Source: Bacteroidota bacterium
GTDB taxonomy: Bacteria > Bacteroidota > Ignavibacteria > Ignavibacteriales > Ignavibacteriaceae
Length of the DNA: 6,576 bases
Direction of reading: 5' to 3'
Assembly: GCA_021793635.1 (NCBI GenBank)
Contig: JAJYSI010000193.1
Location: 1-6,576 of the forward strand
Shown here: positions 1 to 4,774 of the stretch, piece after piece
Layout of the letters: every line of letters begins with the position of its first letter
Position numbering within the stretch: the stretch's first letter is position 1
Program-made: the position numbers and the translations under genes
The notes under the pieces: model-generated
What the model saw: the letters and a program-made list of their open reading frames with translations, nothing else
What the model was told of the DNA's origin: nothing
The model's database searches: none

Positions 1-442
1 TTCACAACCGTGGATGGCACAAAATATAACAAGTATAAACACTGCCGGTGTGGAATTAGACTTTGAAATAAATCCTTCAGCTTTGATAAATAATTTTCCG
101 ATTTATAAAGCCGGCATCGATTATACCTATTTAAATTCAAGCAGAGTTGCAAATGGATTTCAATCTCAATATCTGCTTCAATATCTCCGTCATCAGTTGA
201 TTATAAATATCGAAAACAACTGGTGGGCAGGTATTCAGCAAAGCTGGGAGCTTCGTTATGAAAACCGTGTTAATGCGGAGGATAATTTCCTTGTCGATAC
301 TCAACTCTTCCGAAGCTTTAACGGTTGGAAATTATTTTTGAAAGCGACAAACTTGCTCAACAAATCTTATTATGAAGTTAGTGGTGTTCCTCTGCCGGGA
401 AGATGGATTACTGCGGGGATAAGACTTAATATCGGTGAATAA
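1..442 (+). CDS. TonB-dependent outer-membrane receptor, C-terminal part (5' end outside window)
   Basis: This is the last 146 residues of an outer-membrane beta-barrel receptor that takes up a scarce nutrient using energy from TonB/ExbBD. The frame is open from base 2, and an ATG at 14 is internal rather than a start, because the preceding codons (Ser-Gln-Pro-Trp) read on naturally. The visible part shows alternating beta-strand segments. Near its start is a segment of the type 'N-I-x-x-I-x-T-x-G-V-E-L', which recurs in late barrel strands of this family. Near its end is the family's hallmark 'K-A-T-N-L-L-N-K-x-Y-Y', followed by P-G-R-W and a last strand. The chain ends in Glu rather than the usual aromatic residue of a beta-signal, which is slightly unusual. 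Substrate cannot be told. It is a different receptor from the one at the right end of the window. No clear rho-independent terminator follows; transcription would run into the 21-bp array. Confidence 0.9.
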   Translation, partial: SQPWMAQNITSINTAGVELDFEINPSALINNFPIYKAGIDYTYLNSSRVANGFQSQYLLQYLRHQLIINIENNWWAGIQQSWELRYENRVNAEDNFLVDTQLFRSFNGWKLFLKATNLLNKSYYEVSGVPLPGRWITAGIRLNIGE

Positions 443-499
443 TATCTTTAGCTGGAATTTTAATAATCTGTTATAGAAATTGAAATTTTAATATTATCA

Positions 500-898
500 C
501 TTTTTGATTCAAATGCCACTTTTCCAAATAAAAAAAATACTATTTTAAATTGAAAAAGCGCTATTTTAAATAAAAATACTGCAATTTCTAATTAAAATAT
601 TCATTTTCTAAATAAAAATACCGTTATTTTAATTTGAAAAATGGATTTTCTAATTTAAAATAGTACTATTTTAAATAGAAATACCACTATTTTTATTTGT
701 AATTCAGATATTTCAATTAGAAATAGCACTATTAATAAAATAAATAATGCTTTTACAAATTGAAATATCACTATTTCAATTTAAAATACTGCTTTTTCAA
801 ATAACAAAAGCACTTTAAAAAATGGCAAATTCGGAATTTCCATTTATAAAAACACTTTTCTCAATTGAAAACTTAATATTCTATGTGAAATTTGGGAT
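500..898. repeat. Degenerate 21-bp tandem repeat array with palindromic units
   Basis: From 521 to 898 the sequence divides into exactly 18 units of 21 bp with no insertion or deletion; one further, slightly offset unit lies at about 500-520. The unit is WTTTYAAWTWRAAAT followed by ASCACT (W=A/T, Y=C/T, R=A/G, S=C/G). The first 15 bases are close to self-complementary, and the six-base linker (AGCACT, ACCACT or TCACT types) is partly so. Clear copies start at 542, 563, 668, 710, 752 and 773; the copies at 815 and 878 are weak. Units differ from each other at many positions although length is fixed. T-runs and A-runs recur about every 10-11 bp, which would favour intrinsic DNA curvature (inference). 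The function is unknown. Confidence 0.85.
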
Positions 899-1031
899 TT
901 TGTAATTGCAGATTCTTTTTCAATTAATGCTGTTTAGCTCTTATGTGATTGAAAGGATGCCTAAGTCTTTACGATTACGTTTTAAGAATTCTTAGTATCG
1001 AATGTTTGTAATAAATTTAGATAATCAACAA

Positions 1032-1079
1032 TAATGTTAACTATCTATATATAGATCAAAATACAATTACTAATGTTAA
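1032..1079. repeat. Nine-bp direct repeats flanking a 14-bp AT palindrome
   Basis: TAATGTTAA occurs at 1032-1040 and again at 1071-1079. Between them, ATCTATATATAGAT at 1043-1056 is a perfect 14-bp palindrome. This could be an operator-like site or chance in very AT-rich DNA; no gene starts nearby on either strand, which argues against a promoter operator. Confidence 0.4.
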
Positions 1080-1099
1080 GCTGTCAATTTTTGCCCTTT

Positions 1100-1161
1100 A
1101 TCGTAATCTTGATCTTGCTCTTACTCCTAATCGGATATTCATTCGAGCAAAAGATTACGAT
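1100..1161. repeat. Bulged inverted repeat, possible hairpin or terminator-like element
   Basis: ATCGTAATCTT (1100-1110) is exactly complementary to 1151-1161, and TTGCTC (1115-1120) to GAGCAA (1145-1150). Together they give a 17-bp stem with a four-base bulge (GATC, 1111-1114) and a 24-base loop. A second, competing pair is CCTAATCG (1126-1133) with CGATTAGG (1158-1165). The element lies about 50 bp past the stop of the HIT gene, so in minus-strand RNA it could form a 3' hairpin that stabilises or ends the transcript. It has no clean U-run after the stem, so a classical rho-independent terminator is doubtful. Confidence 0.55.
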
Positions 1162-1211
1162 TAGGATTCGATAGATGATTATAATGCATTAATAATAAAT
1201 TAAGAGTAACC

Positions 1212-1559
1212 TCATCCCGGAGGCCAGGTCATCTTCCTTCCGCCAAGCAAATGCATGTGGAGATGGTAAACTTCCTGTCCGGCGTTATCTCCGCAATTGA
1301 AAACCAATCTAAAACCGTCTTTGTCAATCTTCATTTCTTTAGCAAGCTTGTTTGCGGCATCAAATAATTCGCCGAGAAGCTGTGCGTGCTTCTTGCCGTC
1401 AATTTCGGTTACTTTAGGAATTTCAACTTTTGGAATAATTAGAATGTGTACAGGCGCCTGCGGGTTGATATCTCTAAAGGCGAGGACGCTGTCATTTTCG
1501 TAAACGATATCCGCTGGAATTTCACGCTTAATTATTTTGGAAAAGATTGTATCTGCCAT
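1212..1559 (-). CDS. HIT-family (Hint-like) nucleotide hydrolase
   Basis: A 115-residue cytosolic histidine-triad protein of the Hint/PKCI branch. Proteins of this branch hydrolyse phosphoramidates of nucleosides, such as AMP-lysine or AMP joined to amines, through a covalent nucleotidyl-histidine intermediate. The triad reads H99-L-H101-M-H103 followed by L-L-G-G-R, and the middle histidine, H101, is the expected nucleophile. The N-terminal 'F-x-K-I-I-x-R-E-I-P-A' segment, the 'F-x-D-I-N-P-Q-A-P-V-H' strand and the C-terminal W-P-P-G all match the family, and the length is typical, so the gene looks intact. The ATG lies 2 bp after the stop of the response regulator gene. A strong Shine-Dalgarno (AAGGAAG, 1567-1573) inside the end of that gene sits 7 bases upstream, so the two are probably co-translated or coupled. 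It is the last gene of the minus-strand unit. The physiological substrate is not known. Confidence 0.95.
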   Translation of the reverse strand: MADTIFSKIIKREIPADIVYENDSVLAFRDINPQAPVHILIIPKVEIPKVTEIDGKKHAQLLGELFDAANKLAKEMKIDKDGFRLVFNCGDNAGQEVYHLHMHLLGGRKMTWPPG

Positions 1560-1561
1560 AA

Positions 1562-2917
1562 CTATTCTTCCTTCTCTATTCCGAATTTCTTCATTTTATT
1601 ATATAGATGGCTGCGCTGAATATCAAGCACCTCAGCCGTCTTACTGATGTTCCAGTCATTTGCCTTTAGCTGCTTGATGATGAAAGCTTTCTCGGCTTTG
1701 TCTTTAAACTCCTGGAAAGAATTGCTTGTATCTATGATGTCTCCAATTGAAGTTTTTCCTGAAGTAAATAAGAACTCAATATCTTTTTTTGCAATTTCTT
1801 TTTTATCAATTAAAATAATTATTCTTTCAATTGCATTGCGAAGCTCTCTAACGTTGCCGGTCCAGGGGAATGACTGCAAAAACTTTACTGCATCTTCCGA
1901 AAACTTTACAGTTGGCTTTTTATGCCGGAGGGTAATGTCGTTTGCAAAATGGCTAATAAGAATTTGGATGTCTTCAATTCTTTCGCGCAGAGGCGGAATC
2001 TGAATAGGAATAACATTAAGCCGGTGGAAAAGGTCTTCCCTAAAATTGCCTTTTTCAATTTCCTCTTTAAGATTTTTATTTGTTGCAGAAATTATTCTTA
2101 CGTCAACTTCTATTTTTTTAGTGCCGCCGACGCGCTCGATTTTTCCATCCTCAATTGCGCGTAATACTTTTGCCTGGGCTTGAAGACTCATGTCGCCGAC
2201 TTCATCCAAAAAAATTGTTCCCTTATTTGCAAGCTCAAACTTTCCAATCCTTTGCTGAATAGCGCCGGTGAAGGATCCTTTCTCATGTCCGAACAATTCC
2301 GATTCAATTAATTCGTTTGGGATAGCAGCGCAGTTAACTTCTATAAAAGGTTTTTCCTTACGCAGGCTTTTATTGTGGATTGCTTTTGCAACAAGTTCTT
2401 TCCCCGTCCCATTTTCGCCAGTAACGAGCACGCGTGTATCAATTGGCGCAACACGGTCTATTATTTCCAAAATATTTTTTATGGATTTACTTGTACCGAG
2501 AATTTCACCATCTGACTGGAAAGATTTTTTTATTTCTTTGTTTTCGGAAAGAAGCTTGTATTGGTCAACTGCATTTCTTATGCTGATCAAAAGCTTATCG
2601 CGGTCGATCGGCTTTTCTATGAAATCAAAAGCACCGAGCTTTGTAGCCTTAATTGCGTTCTCAATGCTTCCGTGAGCCGAGATTATAATTACCGGAGAGT
2701 TTGAGCTGCTTTCTTTTATCCTTTTAAGAACTTCAAAACCGTTCATCTCCGGCATTTGAATGTCAAGAAGGAGACAGGCAAACTCATCAGCGAAAAATTT
2801 TTCTAATCCTTCTTTGGAACTGTTTGAATATTCGACCGGATAATCCTCATATTCGAGGATCATCTTTATACTTTCACAAATTTCCTTTTCGTCGTCTATA
2901 ATTAAAATTGAGTTCAT
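1562..2917 (-). CDS. Sigma-54-dependent response regulator, NtrC/NtrX-like
   Basis: A 451-residue transcription activator. The N-terminal receiver domain (about 1-120) has the acidic pair D8/D9, phosphoacceptor D52, switch S80 and K102. The central AAA+ domain (about 138-375) has Walker A G-E-N-G-T-G-K-E at 167-174, the sigma-54 contact loop as G-S-F-T-G-A at 214-219 (a variant of the common GAFTGA) and Walker B ending in D238-E239. The C-terminal Fis-type helix-turn-helix (about 422-447) contains I-Q-R-S-H-L-Y-N-K-M, close to the NtrX subgroup. Phosphorylation should trigger ring assembly and ATP-driven opening of sigma-54 promoters. I chose ATG 2917: AGGA sits 7 bases before it and the receiver begins at once. 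A TTG at 2947 would add 10 residues and overlap the upstream gene. No histidine kinase is next to it here, so its partner is unknown. Target genes are unknown; I saw no -24/-12 promoter in the window. Confidence 0.93.
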   Translation of the reverse strand: MNSILIIDDEKEICESIKMILEYEDYPVEYSNSSKEGLEKFFADEFACLLLDIQMPEMNGFEVLKRIKESSSNSPVIIISAHGSIENAIKATKLGAFDFIEKPIDRDKLLISIRNAVDQYKLLSENKEIKKSFQSDGEILGTSKSIKNILEIIDRVAPIDTRVLVTGENGTGKELVAKAIHNKSLRKEKPFIEVNCAAIPNELIESELFGHEKGSFTGAIQQRIGKFELANKGTIFLDEVGDMSLQAQAKVLRAIEDGKIERVGGTKKIEVDVRIISATNKNLKEEIEKGNFREDLFHRLNVIPIQIPPLRERIEDIQILISHFANDITLRHKKPTVKFSEDAVKFLQSFPWTGNVRELRNAIERIIILIDKKEIAKKDIEFLFTSGKTSIGDIIDTSNSFQEFKDKAEKAFIIKQLKANDWNISKTAEVLDIQRSHLYNKMKKFGIEKEE

Positions 2918-2930
2918 GCTAAATCCTACG
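2918..2930 (-). promoter_or_regulatory. Shine-Dalgarno that decides the response regulator start
   Basis: On the minus strand the 8-bp gap and the end of the upstream gene read GTAGGATTTAGC directly before ATG 2917. The AGGA, 7 bases upstream, overlaps the TAG stop of the upstream gene (2926-2928). This supports ATG 2917 over the in-frame TTG at 2947 and suggests coupled translation. Confidence 0.6.
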
Positions 2931-3597
2931 GGAGATTGTATCTGCAATAAAATAAAGTCTTCATCAGCATTACTTGAGAAGGTAAAACCTCTTTGTTCTT
3001 TTTTAAAAGTCTTCCAAAGATATCTCCGAGAGTATCTGCGTGTAAATCTCTCGGATCGATTGAAGACTTAACTACAAAATCTTGCTCAAAAACTTCCACA
3101 AAATAACCAATAAGATCAGATAAATCAAAAATATTTCCTGAGTAAGATAAAAACGCAGCGCCGAAGAAATGCGCGAGCTTGTCCTTATCTCCAAAATTAT
3201 CCTTCGGCGATGTGAAGAAAAGATAATTAGGCAGATTTTTATTTTTTAAATTGAATAATGAACCGCCCGCCGATATAAGCGGATATTTAAGAACAATAGG
3301 CAGCAGCGGTATTTTTATAGGAACTCGGTTGTAAGGAAGTACGGCAAAAATTAAAGCGAATAGTGCTTCGGTATAATTGTTATGAGTTATAATCAATGCT
3401 TCTTTATATATCGAATCCGTTCGAGCAGGATCACCCATTTTCAATTTTAACTCGGCAAAATGTTTGGATGCAATGTAGCCGGATAATTTATCAACCTCAA
3501 TTCCAAGCTTTGATTTCTGGCAGTAGACATTGGAACTATTTAAGACTAACAGACTTATTACAATGGTAAGAAATACTTTAGTGCTGTTATTGGTCAT
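2926..3597 (-). CDS. Secreted or membrane-anchored protein with VanZ/DUF2279-like motif
   Basis: A 223-residue protein of uncertain function. Residues about 7-24 form a hydrophobic export signal, with likely cleavage near C26-Q27; the cysteine context (N-V-Y-C) is not a good lipobox, so I do not call it a lipoprotein. The C-terminal half carries D-K-x-x-H-F (139-144, with H143), then a small-residue helix, E168 and E171, and D-P-R-D-L-x-A-D-x-x-G (181-191). This spacing of DK..HF, acidic residues and a D-L-x-A-D/N-x-x-G ending is like that of VanZ/YfiM-type (DUF2279) proteins, from memory of the family and not confirmed by search. The weakly hydrophobic stretch at 76-88 may be a membrane helix. 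The ATG at 3597 has no Shine-Dalgarno; its leader is only A/T-rich. It is the first gene of the minus-strand unit and ends 8 bp before the response regulator's start, so it may serve the same process. Confidence 0.75.
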   Translation of the reverse strand: MTNNSTKVFLTIVISLLVLNSSNVYCQKSKLGIEVDKLSGYIASKHFAELKLKMGDPARTDSIYKEALIITHNNYTEALFALIFAVLPYNRVPIKIPLLPIVLKYPLISAGGSLFNLKNKNLPNYLFFTSPKDNFGDKDKLAHFFGAAFLSYSGNIFDLSDLIGYFVEVFEQDFVVKSSIDPRDLHADTLGDIFGRLLKKNKEVLPSQVMLMKTLFYCRYNLP

Positions 3598-3779
3598 TTA
3601 TTTTTAATTGAAATCGTTGTGTGAAAGATAAATATTTTATAAGAAAGTAGTAATACGACGATTTATTCCGGGGTGAGAATTGAAAATTCTTTTTCAAAAC
3701 GAATTGACTTTCTCCTCTTTACTCTTCAATTTTGAAAGCGAAATTTCAGTATTTTGTAATTAAACCAAATGGAGATTAT
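3598..3779. promoter_or_regulatory. Divergent intergenic region, presumed promoters for both operons
   Basis: About 180 bp separates the two outward-facing units, so both promoters should lie here. On the minus strand TATAAA (plus coordinates 3636-3641) could be a -10 element for the gene starting at 3597, but no good -35 sits at the right distance. On the plus strand TTGACT (3704-3709) resembles a -35, without a convincing -10. Two inverted repeats are visible: TTGAAAA-TTCT-TTTTCAA (3680-3697) and TTCAA-TT-TTGAA (3725-3736). They share the TTGAA/TTCAA half-site and could bind one dimeric regulator (inference). No cobalamin or other known riboswitch core was recognised. Confidence 0.35.
3771..3774 (+). 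promoter_or_regulatory. Shine-Dalgarno choosing ATG 3780
   Basis: GGAG lies 5 bases upstream of ATG 3780. An in-frame TTG at 3732 would add 16 residues, but it has no ribosome site and its extension is not conserved-looking, so ATG 3780 is preferred. Confidence 0.55.
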
Positions 3780-4319
3780 ATGCCGGTTTCAAATTCAATA
3801 CTTGTAGAAGAGAAGATTTTTTCCAGACTTCAGGTTAAGGAAACACTTTTACTTTTAAGCTTATCTGTGCTGCTGCCGTTTTTAGTTCATCTTCTTCCCG
3901 AACTAAACGGAATACCGATGGGCGCAATTTTATTGGCGATGTTCTTTGCACCGTTAATTGCAGTAAGATTTTATAAATTTCATGTCGGATTGTTTATAGC
4001 ATTCCTTTCTCCGTTAATCAACTTTGCGATAACCGGAAATCCAAAAGCAATTCTTCTTCCAATCATGACTATCCAGTTGGTCGTCTTTGTAGCCGGATTA
4101 AAACTGCTCGGACAAATTAGAAGCGCCCGTCCGGTTAGCTCGTTAGTAGCCTACATCTTTTGTATAGCGGTATCTTTCGTTCTCTTATTGGCTATTCCAT
4201 CAATTCTTCCCGATGCACTACCAGGATTATTCTTATTAACATCTTTATTGAATGCGCTTCCAGGAGTAGCATTACTTATTGCAGTCGATTTTGCGATTAA
4301 AAAATTCCAAATGGATTAA
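3780..4319 (+). CDS. Six-helix membrane protein, likely ECF-transporter S component
   Basis: A 179-residue, very hydrophobic inner-membrane protein. I see six likely helices, at about residues 21-39, 45-63, 66-84, 90-110, 118-140 and 145-170. A loop between the third and fourth ends in T-G-N-P (85-88), followed by P-I-M-T-I-Q-L (94-100) at the start of the fourth. Length, helix count and the 'P..N....G.P......P.M' pattern fit substrate-binding S components of energy-coupling-factor importers, which pair with a shared T component and two ATPases to import vitamins, nucleobase-like compounds or metal ions. Those partners are not in the window. It is the first gene of the plus-strand unit, 12 bp before the phosphoribosyltransferase, and a TonB receptor follows, which supports a transport role. 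The ECF assignment is by pattern only; another small permease family is possible, and no substrate is visible. Confidence 0.65.
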   Translation: MPVSNSILVEEKIFSRLQVKETLLLLSLSVLLPFLVHLLPELNGIPMGAILLAMFFAPLIAVRFYKFHVGLFIAFLSPLINFAITGNPKAILLPIMTIQLVVFVAGLKLLGQIRSARPVSSLVAYIFCIAVSFVLLLAIPSILPDALPGLFLLTSLLNALPGVALLIAVDFAIKKFQMD

Positions 4320-4331
4320 ATCGAATTTGTT

Positions 4332-4730
4332 ATGGTAGATTTATCCTTCATCGAAATTGGAGATAGAATAAATAAATTAAATATTCCAAATTTTGATTTT
4401 GTAATTGGAATTGCAACTGGCGGAATAGTACCGGCAAGTCTAATTGCATACAAACTTGGAGTTGAACTAAAGACAATCAAAATAAATTACCGGGATGAGG
4501 AAAATCATCCCCGGTATGAAAATCCAAAATTACTAGATGACAAATCAATTAAAATCTCAGGCAAAAAAATTTTAATTGTCGATGATGTTTCTGTTTCAGG
4601 AAAAACTCTTGAATCGGCAAAAAATATTTTCCATGGGAATGATATTACGACTCTGGTGTTGAAAGGCAAAGCGGATATTGTCCTTTTCCCGGAAATTGCA
4701 TCTTGTGTAAACTGGCCCTGGAAAATTTAA
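4332..4730 (+). CDS. Small type I phosphoribosyltransferase, purine-PRTase-like
   Basis: A 132-residue cytosolic enzyme. The 5-phosphoribosyl-1-pyrophosphate (PRPP) binding loop is I-L-I-V-D-D-V-S-V-S-G-K-T-L at 80-93 with the acidic pair D84-D85. The pyrophosphate loop is A-T-G-G-I-V-P-A at 28-35, and the C terminus has the aromatic N-W-P-W (127-130) seen in xanthine/guanine- and COG2236-type enzymes. Such enzymes join a free base to PRPP to give a nucleotide and pyrophosphate. The protein is shorter than most hypoxanthine or xanthine PRTases, with a minimal hood, but both core motifs are complete, so it should be active. The base is unknown. The ATG at 4332 has no clear Shine-Dalgarno but follows the previous stop by 12 bp. 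Its position between a probable importer and an outer-membrane receptor suggests it traps an imported base by phosphoribosylation (inference). Confidence 0.85.
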   Translation: MVDLSFIEIGDRINKLNIPNFDFVIGIATGGIVPASLIAYKLGVELKTIKINYRDEENHPRYENPKLLDDKSIKISGKKILIVDDVSVSGKTLESAKNIFHGNDITTLVLKGKADIVLFPEIASCVNWPWKI

Positions 4731-4763
4731 GCCGGATACTTTCTAAACTTTTAGATAAAATAC

Positions 4764-4769
4764 AGCGGA
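4764..4769 (+). promoter_or_regulatory. Possible ribosome binding site for the TTG-started receptor
   Basis: AGCGGA lies 5 bases before TTG 4775. It is the only purine-rich site next to an acceptable start codon upstream of the signal peptide, and it makes the signal peptide a normal 29 residues. ATT at 4772 and TTG at 4703 are weaker alternatives. Confidence 0.4.
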
Positions 4770-4774
4770 ATATT

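Larger units (their letters stand above)
443..1211. other. 770-bp gene-free spacer between convergent genes
   Basis: This stretch lies between the end of the left receptor (plus strand) and the end of the HIT gene (minus strand). It is much richer in A+T than the flanking genes. No frame on either strand gives a credible protein; the few ATG-initiated frames, such as one of about 12 codons near 958, are too short. It holds the 21-bp tandem array (about 500-898), a short stretch around 968-978 (TTACGATTACG) that shares sequence with the inverted repeat further right, a 14-bp palindrome at 1043-1056 and a bulged inverted repeat at 1100-1161. About 900-965 shows nothing clear. A non-coding RNA cannot be excluded. 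Confidence 0.8.

Noticed and set aside
470..591. Minus-strand open frame through the left end of the array
   Set aside because: It runs about 40 codons with no ATG, is low-complexity throughout, and is closed upstream by TAA at 592-594 and TGA at 601-603.
500..898. The regular array as a CRISPR locus
   Set aside because: The repeats are contiguous 21-bp units with no unique spacers, the units are degenerate, and no cas gene is near.
1100..1161. Classical rho-independent terminator for either convergent unit
   Set aside because: The stem is interrupted and only moderately G+C-rich, the loop is long, and no run of T follows on either strand.
1297..1503. Plus-strand open frame opposite the HIT gene
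   Set aside because: It is the antisense shadow of a well-conserved HIT gene and has no recognisable motifs.
1647..2675. Plus-strand open frames of 80-135 codons opposite the response regulator
   Set aside because: They lie fully antisense to an intact conserved gene and their products look like no protein family.
2918..2947. TTG 2947 as start of the response regulator
   Set aside because: It overlaps the upstream gene and adds 10 residues before the receiver, while ATG 2917 has AGGA at proper spacing.
3732..3779. TTG 3732 as start of the membrane protein
   Set aside because: It has no ribosome site; ATG 3780 has GGAG 5 bases upstream and leaves a normal S-component length.
3598..3779. Cobalamin riboswitch ahead of the transporter unit
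   Set aside because: The region is short and shows none of the conserved B12-box sequence, so no vitamin B12 assignment is made for the receptor.
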